A stretch of 64,000 bases of DNA from Blastococcus sp. TF02-8 (lineage in GTDB: Bacteria > Actinomycetota > Actinomycetes > Mycobacteriales > Geodermatophilaceae): assembly GCF_003319175.1 (NCBI RefSeq), contig NZ_QOHK01000005.1, positions 293,083 through 357,082 of the forward strand, in the 5' to 3' direction. Of this stretch, positions 34,509 to 44,144 are shown piece by piece. A program made the position numbers and the translations under genes. Below the pieces are notes generated by a model. That model worked only from the letters and a program-made list of their open reading frames with translations, was not told the DNA's origin and did not search any database. How positions within the stretch are numbered: position 1 is the stretch's first letter; every line of letters starts with the position of its first letter.

Positions 34509-35215
34509 CCACAGCCATCTCACCGACGCCGGAGCTGGCCGCCGAGGCCGACGCCCGGTTCGAGGGCATCGCCGATCCGGTCGAGCAGGCGCTCGCGGTC
34601 CTGCGCTGGGCGGGTGAGACCTTCGGGACCTCCTTCGCGATCACGTCGTCCATGGCCGACGGGCTGCTGTCGCACCTGGCCAGCCGGGTCGTCCCGGGCG
34701 TCAACGTCGTCTTCCTCGACACCGGCTACCACTTCGCCGAGACCATCGGCACGCGCGACTGGATCAGCAGCGTCCTGCCGATCACGCTGCACAACGTGAC
34801 CCCGCCGCAGACCGTCGGCGAGCAGGACCTCTCCTTCGGGCCGAAGCTGCACGACCGCGACCCCGACCTGTGCTGCGAGCTCCGCAAGGTGAAGCCGCTG
34901 GCCCAGGCGCTGGCCGGGTTCACCGCGTGGGGCTCCGGCGTGCGGCGCGACGAGTCGCCCACCCGCGCCGGCACGAAGCTGGTCGACTGGGATGCCAAGC
35001 GCGGCATGGTGAAGGTCAACCCGATGGCGGCCTGGACCCAGGACGTCGTCGACGCCTACATCGCCGAGCACCAGATCCCGGTGAACCCGCTGTTCGAGAT
35101 CGGCTACGGCTCGATCGGCTGCGCGCCCTGCACCCGTCCGGTGGCCCCGGGCGAGGACCCGCGCGCCGGTCGCTGGGCCGGCAAGAACAAGATCGAGTGC
35201 GGCATCCACCTGTAG
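34505..35215 (+). CDS. cysH: Phosphoadenylyl/adenylyl-sulfate reductase
   Basis: The 236-residue enzyme reduces APS or PAPS to sulfite using thioredoxin. Two Cys pairs (DPDLCCELRK and IGCAPCTRPV) would ligate a [4Fe-4S] cluster, the mark of APS-type reductases, and the catalytic Cys is in KIECGIHL at the C-terminus. SSMADGLLSHL and VVFLDTGYHFAET form the nucleotide-binding region. The ATG overlaps the zinc-ribbon stop. With cysC nearby, sulfate may flow through both APS and PAPS, but the cluster ligands favour APS. Confidence 0.93.
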   Translation: MTTAISPTPELAAEADARFEGIADPVEQALAVLRWAGETFGTSFAITSSMADGLLSHLASRVVPGVNVVFLDTGYHFAETIGTRDWISSVLPITLHNVTPPQTVGEQDLSFGPKLHDRDPDLCCELRKVKPLAQALAGFTAWGSGVRRDESPTRAGTKLVDWDAKRGMVKVNPMAAWTQDVVDAYIAEHQIPVNPLFEIGYGSIGCAPCTRPVAPGEDPRAGRWAGKNKIECGIHL

Positions 35216-35217
35216 CC

Positions 35218-35508
35218 ATGCCTCGCCCCCCGCGCCTCTCCCCCGACGAGCTCGCCGCCGCGATGCACGGCCTCCCGCTCTGGTCGGGGGACGGCGACGG
35301 CATCCGGCGGTCGGTGCAGCTGGCGAGCTTCCGGGACGCCGTGGCCGCGATCGTCGCCGTCGCCGACGTCGCCGAGGAGATGGACCACCACCCCGACGTC
35401 GACCTGCGCTGGCGGACGCTGCACTTCACGCTGGTCAGCCACTCCGCGGGCGGGGTGAGCGAGCTGGACCTGGAACTGGCCCGCCGCATCGACGCGCTGC
35501 TGCCCTGA
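35218..35508 (+). CDS. Pterin-4a-carbinolamine dehydratase
   Basis: The 96-residue protein has the PCD/DCoH active-site pattern EEMDHHPDVDLRWRTLHFTL with the two catalytic His, and a terminal ELDLELARRIDALL helix. It dehydrates 4a-hydroxytetrahydropterins; in bacteria without phenylalanine hydroxylase it may serve molybdopterin chemistry, which would fit the molybdoenzymes in this window. The ATG is 2 bp after the cysH stop, so it is in the same transcript. Confidence 0.9.
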   Translation: MPRPPRLSPDELAAAMHGLPLWSGDGDGIRRSVQLASFRDAVAAIVAVADVAEEMDHHPDVDLRWRTLHFTLVSHSAGGVSELDLELARRIDALLP

Positions 35509-35511
35509 TCC

Positions 35512-35901
35512 TCAGCCCTCGACCGGCAGGACCAGCAGGCGCAGCAGCCGATCGGCCTCGGCCTCCGGGTCCTCGGTCAGGCCGGTGTGCACCGGGCCGG
35601 GCTGGATGACCGTGCTGCGCGGGGCGGTCAGCCAGCGGAACCGCGAGCCGAGCGCCTCGCGGCCCGCCGCACCGGCGCCCGGGTCTGCCGAGCACACGTC
35701 GGCGGCCGCCTGCAGTGCACGGCCGATCGCCGCCGCGTCGGCGGTGGGGTCGAGGACGCGGAGCCGTTCGGGGTCCAGGTGCAGCCGGGAGCCCAGGTAG
35801 TCGCGCTGGCGGCAGTACACGAGGACGCCGGCGTTCAGCGACTCACCGCGCTCGATGCGCGGCACCACCCGCAGCACCGCGTACTCGAAGGTGTCCCTCA
35901 T
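35512..35901 (-). CDS. DUF3037 protein
   Basis: The 129-residue protein begins with FEYAVLRVVPRIERGESLNA then GVLVYCRQRDYLGSRL, the conserved core of DUF3037. Function of the family is unknown. Its ATG overlaps the stop of the HipA-like kinase gene upstream (ATGA). The two families are often neighbours, so a functional pair is likely. It converges with the sulfur operon. Confidence 0.85.
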   Translation of the reverse strand: MRDTFEYAVLRVVPRIERGESLNAGVLVYCRQRDYLGSRLHLDPERLRVLDPTADAAAIGRALQAAADVCSADPGAGAAGREALGSRFRWLTAPRSTVIQPGPVHTGLTEDPEAEADRLLRLLVLPVEG

Positions 35902-36755
35902 CGCTGGGTCATCCCCTCGGGCGGCGGCGGCCCCAACCAGCCGGGGCGGTTCTCCCCCACCCGCGGGCGGCGCCGGCCGGCCCCACCGGCGGCTGCGGCG
36001 GCAACCAGCCCGGGCAGCCAGGCGTCCCGGGCGGCCAGCCGGGCCAGCAGCTGCCCCACGTACCGCTCGCGGACGGCGTGGGCCGGCTCCTCGGGCGAAT
36101 CGCCCTCGAGCCACTCGTCGGGCACCTGCTCCAGCACGCCCTCGAGCACCGGCCGCGTCACCCGGTGCGCCAGCGCGGCGTCGGCGGCCGGCACGTCGGG
36201 TGCGCACTCGACCAGCGCGTGCGTCGACGCGTCGTAGGGCCGGGTCACGGCCGCCTCGGCGCCGGGCCAGTGGTGGTGGAAGGTCAGCGCGGCGCCGTGG
36301 TCGATCAGGTGCAGCCGCCCGTGCCAGAAGAGCATGTTCGGATTGCGCCACGAGCGGTCGACGTTGCCGACCAGGGCGTCGAACCACAGGACCCGACCGG
36401 CGAGCACGGGGTCGACCCCGTCGGCGCCGGCCTCGAAGTCCAGCGCCCCGGGCAGGTAGTCCAGCCCGAGGTTGCGACCGGCGGAGCGCTGCAGCAGCTC
36501 CTGCACCTCGTAGTCGGGCTCCCCCACCGCGAGCTCGGGTGCGACGGCGACCGTGGCCAGCGCCGGCACGGGGAGGTCGAGCGCGCGGGCCAGCTCGCCG
36601 CACACCACCTCGGCCACGAGCACCCGCACACCCTGGCCGGCGGCCCGCCACTTGACCACGTAGGTGCCGAGGTCGTCGGCCTCCATGAGGCCAGGCAGCG
36701 ACCCACCCTCGCGCAGCGGGGTGACGTAGCGGGTGGCGGTGACGGCGGGCAGCAC
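35898..36755 (-). CDS. HipA-like kinase
   Basis: The 285-residue protein has kinase-like elements of the HipA_2 group: GTYVVKWRAAGQGVR (ATP-binding Lys), WFDALVGNVDRSWRNPN (catalytic Asp and metal-binding Asn) and LHLIDHGAALTF (second metal Asp). Classical HipA phosphorylates a tRNA synthetase, but this group is shorter and lacks the HipB-binding layout. A GTG start is chosen; TAGGTT lies 10 nt upstream. It is coupled to the DUF3037 gene. Target unknown. Confidence 0.8.
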   Translation of the reverse strand: MLPAVTATRYVTPLREGGSLPGLMEADDLGTYVVKWRAAGQGVRVLVAEVVCGELARALDLPVPALATVAVAPELAVGEPDYEVQELLQRSAGRNLGLDYLPGALDFEAGADGVDPVLAGRVLWFDALVGNVDRSWRNPNMLFWHGRLHLIDHGAALTFHHHWPGAEAAVTRPYDASTHALVECAPDVPAADAALAHRVTRPVLEGVLEQVPDEWLEGDSPEEPAHAVRERYVGQLLARLAARDAWLPGLVAAAAAGGAGRRRPRVGENRPGWLGPPPPEGMTQR

Positions 36756-36811
36756 AGTGCTGGCCAACCTACCGGTGGGCGCGGCCGGGAGAACCCGGAG
36801 ACACTGGTGCC

Positions 36812-37819
36812 GTGGCGAACAGTGCACCCCCGACGACCGACGACGGCCGCTACGAGCGGCAGCCCTTCCGCTTCACCGACCGGATCACCGCCGACGGCCG
36901 GGACGGCTGGCCGGCCGAGCCGGGCCGGTATCGCATCGTGGTCAGCCGGGCGTGCCCCTGGGCCAGCCGCACGCTGGTCACCCGCCGGCTGATGGGGCTG
37001 GAGGACGTCATCAGCGTGGCGGTCGCCGATCCGATCCAGGACGACCGGAGCTGGCGCTTCACCCTCGACCCGGGCGACGTCGACCCGGTCCTGGGCATCG
37101 CGTTCCTGGCCGACGCCTACGCCAAGGCCGACCCGACCTACGACGGCGGGATCAGCGTCCCGGCGATCGTGGACGTGCCCACCGGCGCCGTCGTCACCAA
37201 CGACGTCTTCCAGGTGACGCTGGACCTGGCCACCGAGTGGCGCGCCTTCGCCCGCGAGGGCGCCCCGGACCTCTACCCCGAGGCGCTCCGCGGCGAGATC
37301 GACGAGCTGAACGCGCGGATCTACCGCGACCTCAACGCGGCGGTCTACGAGGCCGGCTTCGCCACCACCCAGGAGGCCTACGAGGACGCCTACACCCGTG
37401 TGTTCGCCTGCCTCGACTGGCTCGAGGAGCGGCTGGGCGGGCAGCGGTTCGTCGCCGGCGAAACGATCACCGAGGCCGACATCCGGCTGTTCACGACGCT
37501 CATCCGGTTCGACGCCGTCTACCACGGCCACTTCAAGTGCAACCGGAACAAGATCACCGAGATGCCGGTGCTCTGGGCCTACCTGCGCGACCTGTTCCAG
37601 ACGCCGGGCTTCGGCGACACCGTCGACCTCGACCACATCAAGCGCCACTACTACGCGGTGCACGCCAACATCAACCCGACGCAGATCGTGCCGCTGGGGC
37701 CTGACCTCTCCGGGCTGACGACGCCGCACGGGCGCGAGGCGCTCGGGGGCCGGCCGTTCGGCGACGGCACTCCTCCCGGGCCGGCGCCGGCCGGCGAGGT
37801 CATCGCGCAGCAGCTGTAG
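36812..37819 (+). CDS. Glutathionyl-hydroquinone-reductase-like (Xi-class GST) protein
   Basis: The 335-residue protein shows the Xi-class signature: RYRIVVSRACPWASRTLVTR with the catalytic Cys in CPWA, then VTNDVFQVTLDLATEW and a C-terminal YRDLNAAVYEAGFATTQEAY region. In proteobacteria such enzymes reduce glutathionyl-hydroquinones. As this organism makes mycothiol, the natural thiol may be mycothiol. A GACACT box 6 nt before the GTG suggests leaderless transcription. The next gene begins directly at its stop. Confidence 0.88.
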   Translation: MANSAPPTTDDGRYERQPFRFTDRITADGRDGWPAEPGRYRIVVSRACPWASRTLVTRRLMGLEDVISVAVADPIQDDRSWRFTLDPGDVDPVLGIAFLADAYAKADPTYDGGISVPAIVDVPTGAVVTNDVFQVTLDLATEWRAFAREGAPDLYPEALRGEIDELNARIYRDLNAAVYEAGFATTQEAYEDAYTRVFACLDWLEERLGGQRFVAGETITEADIRLFTTLIRFDAVYHGHFKCNRNKITEMPVLWAYLRDLFQTPGFGDTVDLDHIKRHYYAVHANINPTQIVPLGPDLSGLTTPHGREALGGRPFGDGTPPGPAPAGEVIAQQL

Positions 37820-38365
37820 ATGGGACTGCTCCGGGCCCTGGACCCCGCCGACCTGACCGGTGTGCCGTTCACCTACCCCGAGGTCGGGGGTACCGGTGAC
37901 GACCTGCTCCCGACCGGCTACCACCTCGCCGAGCACTGCGCCGTCGTCGGCTCCGGCACGGGGGCGCTGGAGCGGGCGGCCGCCGCGGTGTTCGACTGGC
38001 GGGCACAGCGCGCCGTGGGTCTGCGGATCCGCGCGACCGGTCCGGCGAGCACCCCGGGCACGGTCGTCGTGCTGACCGCCGGCCTCCCCCGGTTCGGGTA
38101 CGACATCCCCTGCCGGGTGGTGTGGTCGAGCACCGAGGGCGACGAGCGCGGCTTCTCCTACGGGACGCTGCCCGGCCATCCGGAGAGCGGCGAGGAGCGG
38201 TTCACCGTGCGGCTGACCGAGGACGGGGACGTCGTCTACACGATCCGGGTCTTCTTCCGGCTGGCCTCCCCCGCCGCGAGGCTGGCCGGGCCGGTGAGCC
38301 TGCTGCTGCAGCGCGCGTCGACCGCCCGCTACGTGTCGGCGATCCGGCGGGCCACCGCCGGTTAG
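37820..38365 (+). CDS. DUF1990 protein
   Basis: The 181-residue protein carries PFTYPEVGGTG, FDWRAQRAVGLRI, CRVVWSSTEGDERGFSYGTL and GHPESGEERF, the conserved blocks of DUF1990 (a SRPBCC-like fold of unknown function). It begins at the base after the stop of the GST-like gene, so translation is coupled. Its last 4 bp overlap the convergent ABC permease gene. Confidence 0.85.
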   Translation: MGLLRALDPADLTGVPFTYPEVGGTGDDLLPTGYHLAEHCAVVGSGTGALERAAAAVFDWRAQRAVGLRIRATGPASTPGTVVVLTAGLPRFGYDIPCRVVWSSTEGDERGFSYGTLPGHPESGEERFTVRLTEDGDVVYTIRVFFRLASPAARLAGPVSLLLQRASTARYVSAIRRATAG

Positions 38366-39111
38366 ACGTCCCGCCGGGCCAGCAGCGCCGCGCCGACCGT
38401 CCACGAGACCGCCACCCAGGCGCCGAGGACGACCAGCGCGTGCTGCCAGGAGGTCTGCACGGCGAAGAACGCTTCGTCCCCCACCCGGAACGCCGGCAGC
38501 GCCCGCGCGACCCACTCGGCCTGGTCCGAGGCCAGGATGGCCAGGACCGGCGGAAGCAGCAGCATCACGCCGAGCGCCGCGCCCATCGCGCCGGCCGAGG
38601 AGCGCAGCACCGTGCCGAGGCCGAGCGCGAGCACCCCGGTGAGCGTCGCGCAGGCCACCTGGAGACCCAGCTGCCGCAGCACGCCCGGGTCGGTGAGCGG
38701 GATGCCGCCCTCGACCGCGGTGAGCCGGCTGGCCGCGAACCAGCAGAAGACGGCCAGCACCGCCGAGAGCAGCGCGCACCAGGCGCCGACGACGACGCTC
38801 TTGGCGAGCAGCAGCCGCGCCCGCCCCGGAACCGCGGTCAGCGAGGCCAGCACCATGCCGGTGCCGAACTCGCTGGTGACGGCGAGGACCCCGAGCACCA
38901 CGACGAGGACCTGCCCCAGCCCGAACCCGGTGAGCGCCGAGCTGACCGCGATGTCGGGGCGCGGGGCGGACTGCGTGATCGCCGCCCCGAACCACCCGGT
39001 GGTCGCGACCAGCGCCAGGTAGCCGACGGTGCACCACCAGGTGGAGCGCACCGACCGCAGCTTGGTCCACTCGCTGACCACCACCGAGCGGAAGGGCACC
39101 CCCCGGCTCAC
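38362..39111 (-). CDS. ABC-2-type transporter permease
   Basis: The 249-residue protein has the six-helix pattern of ABC-2 permeases: SEWTKLRSVRSTWW at the N-terminus, then helices at LALVATTGWFGAAI, GLGQVLVVVLGVLAVTSEF, LLLAKSVVVGAWCALLSAVL, LGLQVACATLTGVLALGLG and the C-terminal part. It overlaps the ATPase gene as GTGA. Exported substrate unknown; small drugs or lipids are typical. Confidence 0.88.
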   Translation of the reverse strand: MSRGVPFRSVVVSEWTKLRSVRSTWWCTVGYLALVATTGWFGAAITQSAPRPDIAVSSALTGFGLGQVLVVVLGVLAVTSEFGTGMVLASLTAVPGRARLLLAKSVVVGAWCALLSAVLAVFCWFAASRLTAVEGGIPLTDPGVLRQLGLQVACATLTGVLALGLGTVLRSSAGAMGAALGVMLLLPPVLAILASDQAEWVARALPAFRVGDEAFFAVQTSWQHALVVLGAWVAVSWTVGAALLARRDV

Positions 39112-40022
39112 AGCGCGGCCGCCCGGTACTCGACGTCGTCCCCGGTCAGCTCGAGGTAGGCCGCCTCCAGGGAGGCGGTGATCCGGCCCAGCTCGTGCAC
39201 CCGCACCCCGGCCAGGAACGCGACGTCGCCGACCTGCGCGCAGTCCAGGCCCTCGACCCGCAGGGCACCGTCGATCTCCAGCTCCACGCGGGCGCCGGAG
39301 CGCTGCAGGGCCGAGGCGAGCACCGGCGCCTGGGGGCTCCGGACCCGGACGGCGGCGTGCGCGCCCAGCAGGTCGGCCATCGGCCGGTCTGCCAGCAGCC
39401 GGCCGCGGCCCAGCACCACCAGGTGGTCGGCGGTGTCCTCCATCTCGCTCATCAGGTGGCTGGAGACCAGCACCGTCCGGCCCTCGTCGGCCAGCGACCG
39501 CAGCAGCTCGCGCACCCACCGGATGCCCTCGGGATCCAGCCCGTTGACCGGCTCGTCGAGCAGCAGGACGTCGGGGTCGCCGAGCAGCGCCGCGGCGATG
39601 CCGAGCCGCTGCCCCATGCCGAGGGAGAAGCCACGCACCCGCTCGTGGGCCACCGACCCCAGCCCGACCAGCTCGATGACCTCCTCGACCCGGTCGCGTG
39701 GCAGCGCGTTGCTCTGCGCCAGCGCCAGCAGGTGCGCGTGGGCGGTGCGCCCGGGATGCCGGGCACGGGGGTCCAGCAGCGCGCCCACGTGCCGCATCGG
39801 CCGGTCCAGCTCGCGGTAGGGACGGCCGAGCACCGTCGCCGTCCCCGCGGTCGGGCGGCTCAGACCGAGGATGCAACGCATCGTCGTCGTCTTGCCCGAC
39901 CCGTTGGGGCCCAGGAAGCCGGTGACCCGGCCGGGCTCGACGGTGACGGTCAGGGAGTCGACGGCGACGCGCGAGCGGTACCGCTTCGTCAGCCCGCGCA
40001 GCTCGATCACGCGCGCCAGCAT
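39108..40022 (-). CDS. ABC transporter ATP-binding protein (ABC-2 type)
   Basis: The 304-residue protein shows Walker A GPNGSGKTTT, signature FSLGMGQRLGIAAALL and Walker B VLLLDEPVNGLDPEG, plus a 90-residue C-terminal extension typical of drug-type exporters. The ATG at MLARVIELRGL is preferred to an upstream TTG. It forms an exporter with the permease encoded next to it. Confidence 0.9.
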   Translation of the reverse strand: MLARVIELRGLTKRYRSRVAVDSLTVTVEPGRVTGFLGPNGSGKTTTMRCILGLSRPTAGTATVLGRPYRELDRPMRHVGALLDPRARHPGRTAHAHLLALAQSNALPRDRVEEVIELVGLGSVAHERVRGFSLGMGQRLGIAAALLGDPDVLLLDEPVNGLDPEGIRWVRELLRSLADEGRTVLVSSHLMSEMEDTADHLVVLGRGRLLADRPMADLLGAHAAVRVRSPQAPVLASALQRSGARVELEIDGALRVEGLDCAQVGDVAFLAGVRVHELGRITASLEAAYLELTGDDVEYRAAAL

Positions 40023-40058
40023 GGCCAACCGCTCCCCGCAGGTACCGGAGGCGCGCGC

Positions 40059-40880
40059 CTACCTGCTGGCGTCGACCGCCTCGCGCTCCCGCTCGAGGAG
40101 CTCCTTGCTGCGCACCAGCCGCAGCAGGGTCACGACCAGCAGCCCCCCGGCCATGTTGAGCAACGTCGTGTACCAGAACCAGGCGAGCCAGTCGCCGTAG
40201 CCGAACGGCCCGCCCGCGTGGATGCCGGCGAAGATGATCAGCGAGTCCAGGATCGAGTGGAACAGCACCAGGCCGGCGAGCACGAAGGCCCCCGCGAGGG
40301 CGGCGACGATCTTCCCGCCCTCGCTCTCCGCCCCCTGCTGCATCCGGGTCATGAGCGTGATGGAGCTGCCGGCGAAGAGGGCCAGGCAGATCGCGCGCAG
40401 GTCCAGCGGGGCGTCGAGGAACGTGGTGGCGGACTCCACCGCGCCCGCTCCGAGCTCCGGGAGCGCGTGGACGACGACCCACATCACCAGCCAGCCGCCG
40501 ACGAGGTTGGCCACGAGGGTGCCCGCCCACAGCTTCGCCAGCTGGCCCGGTCCCGCCCGCTTGGCGACGACGGCGGTCACCGGAACCAGGAAGCCCTCGG
40601 TGAACAGCTCGCTGCGCGCCAGCAGCAGGGCGATGAAGCCGACGCCGAACGCCAGACCCGCCAGCAGGTGGCTGCCGGTCTCGGCGTACACGGCCAGCAG
40701 CGCCGCGACGCCGACGCCCACCTCCAGACCTCCGGCCAGGCCGGTGGTCAGCACCTCCCGCCAGGTGCGGTGCAGCCGCTGCGCCCCCTGGTCGACGATC
40801 CGGTCGAACGCCTGCGCCACCTCGTCCTCGGCGGGGGCGTCGGTGGTGCCCAGTTCCTCGCGTGCGCGCTCCGCGGCCAT
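40059..40880 (-). CDS. Formate/nitrite transporter (FNT) family protein, YfdC-like
   Basis: The 273-residue protein has a soluble N-terminus of about 45 residues and six helices: LTTGLAGGLEVGVGVAALLA, LLAGLAFGVGFIALLLARSE, LFTEGFLVPVTAVVA, LWAGTLVANLVGGWLVMWVV, and two later ones with FHSILDSLIIFAGIHAGG. The pattern LFTEGF matches FNT channels for formate, nitrite or hydrosulfide. The FNT-like YfdC group has no known substrate. Confidence 0.85.
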   Translation of the reverse strand: MAAERAREELGTTDAPAEDEVAQAFDRIVDQGAQRLHRTWREVLTTGLAGGLEVGVGVAALLAVYAETGSHLLAGLAFGVGFIALLLARSELFTEGFLVPVTAVVAKRAGPGQLAKLWAGTLVANLVGGWLVMWVVVHALPELGAGAVESATTFLDAPLDLRAICLALFAGSSITLMTRMQQGAESEGGKIVAALAGAFVLAGLVLFHSILDSLIIFAGIHAGGPFGYGDWLAWFWYTTLLNMAGGLLVVTLLRLVRSKELLEREREAVDASR

Positions 40881-40922
40881 GGGTGCCGACCTACCCCGGA
40901 CCGGGACGGGCACACCGCGCAG

Positions 40923-40928
40923 TACGGT
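40923..40928 (+). promoter_or_regulatory. -10 box (TACGGT) of leaderless DUF6817 gene
   Basis: TACGGT lies 8 nt before the ATG and fixes the start. Confidence 0.45.
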
Positions 40929-40936
40929 CCACCGCC

Positions 40937-41467
40937 ATGGACGCCACCGAGCAGCTCGCCACCCTGCTCCGGGCCCGCGGCGCCGGGGACATCGCCCACC
41001 CCGGCGGCACGCTGTACGGCCACTTCGAGCGGGTGCAGGAACGGCTCGCGCAGCTGGGGCTGCCGGGGCACGTGCAGCTGGCCGGCCGCGCGCACGCCGT
41101 CTACGGCACCCAGGGCTTCGACGTCCGCCTCCTCGACGACGACGAGCGGCCGCTGCTGGCCGGCATCGACGGCGCGGCCGCCGAGGAGCTGGTGCACCGG
41201 TACGGCGCCTGCGACCGGCGGGCCACGTGGCCGGAGCTGGCGGCCACCCGTCGGGTGCACGACCGGCACACCGGCGCGGCGGAGGAGCTGGACGACGAGG
41301 AGCTGCGCGCGTTCGCCGACCTCAGCCTGGTCAACGAGGTCGACGTCGCCGAGCACGCACCCGGCTTCCTCGACGAGCACGGCGGCTACTTCCGTCGGCT
41401 CACCGAGCAGTGGGCTCCGGCGCTCAGCCCCGCGGTGCTCGCCGAGGCGCGGCGGGCCTTCGCCTGA
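40937..41467 (+). CDS. DUF6817-like protein
   Basis: The 176-residue protein contains DIAHPGGTLYGHFERVQERL and LAGRAHAVYGTQGFDV, the conserved His-containing blocks I associate with DUF6817, which recall HD-type metal sites. No enzymatic role is known. The start follows a TACGGT box. Its last 44 bp overlap the convergent DoxX-like gene. Confidence 0.7.
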   Translation: MDATEQLATLLRARGAGDIAHPGGTLYGHFERVQERLAQLGLPGHVQLAGRAHAVYGTQGFDVRLLDDDERPLLAGIDGAAAEELVHRYGACDRRATWPELAATRRVHDRHTGAAEELDDEELRAFADLSLVNEVDVAEHAPGFLDEHGGYFRRLTEQWAPALSPAVLAEARRAFA

Positions 41468-41837
41468 CCCGGCCGGCGCCTCGGGCGACCGCCACCGCCC
41501 AGCCGATGTAGCCGAGGTTGACCAGCACCCTGGCCGCGATGCCGGGTGCGCGGTCGTAGAGCCGGGTGGCCGTGCCCGTCCGGCGCAGCGGGTCGAGGTG
41601 AGCCGGCAGGTACGCCGTCACCAGCCCCGCCGCCAGCCAACCGCCCGCGGCCCGGGTGGCCGGCGCCGCGACGAGCGCGCCGGCGAGCACGTCCAGCGCG
41701 CCGCTGACCGCCACGATCGCTCCCGGCGCCGGCAGCCGGTCCGGCACCATCCCGCGGAAGTAGCCCGGGACGACGGCGTGACCGATCCCCGAGCCGGTCA
41801 TCAGGCCGGCCAGTCCCAGTGCGGCGACGTCGCTCAT
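41424..41837 (-). CDS. DoxX-like membrane protein
   Basis: The 137-residue protein has four hydrophobic helices (VAALGLAGLMTGSGIGHAVV, AIVAVSGALDVLAGALVA, GGWLAAGLVTAYLPAHLDPL, VLVNLGYIGWAVAVARG), the layout of DoxX/DoxD-like proteins. Role unknown. The C-terminal Arg/Pro-rich tail overlaps the facing gene, so the tail is probably dispensable. Confidence 0.7.
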   Translation of the reverse strand: MSDVAALGLAGLMTGSGIGHAVVPGYFRGMVPDRLPAPGAIVAVSGALDVLAGALVAAPATRAAGGWLAAGLVTAYLPAHLDPLRRTGTATRLYDRAPGIAARVLVNLGYIGWAVAVARGAGRVRRRPAAPRRAPRG

Positions 41838-41931
41838 GGCGCGCAGCATGCCGCGGACGACCGCGACGCGGTGCGGTTCCCGCTGCGTGGAAGCGACCGT
41901 TTGCGCAGCTCAGGCACTCGGGTAGCGCGGC

Positions 41932-41955
41932 GGGGATCGAAGACATCGATTCCCC
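41932..41955. repeat. Inverted repeat just before the catalase gene
   Basis: ATCGA-N5-TCGAT is extended by GGGG and CCCC (one bulged T), ending 11 nt before the catalase GTG and touching its ribosome-binding site. It could be an operator or an mRNA hairpin that governs translation. Confidence 0.45.
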
Positions 41956-41966
41956 CGAGGAGACCC

Positions 41967-44090
<2,124 letters not shown>

Positions 44091-44104
44091 TCCACCGCGC
44101 CCGG

Positions 44105-44134
44105 GAGCGCCGGTCCCCTCGGGGACCGGCGCTC
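44105..44134 (+). terminator. Terminator of katE
   Basis: Thirteen perfect base pairs (44105-44117 with 44122-44134) enclose CTCG, in the gap between converging genes; usable from both strands. Confidence 0.75.
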
Positions 44135-44144
44135 TCGTGCGTGC

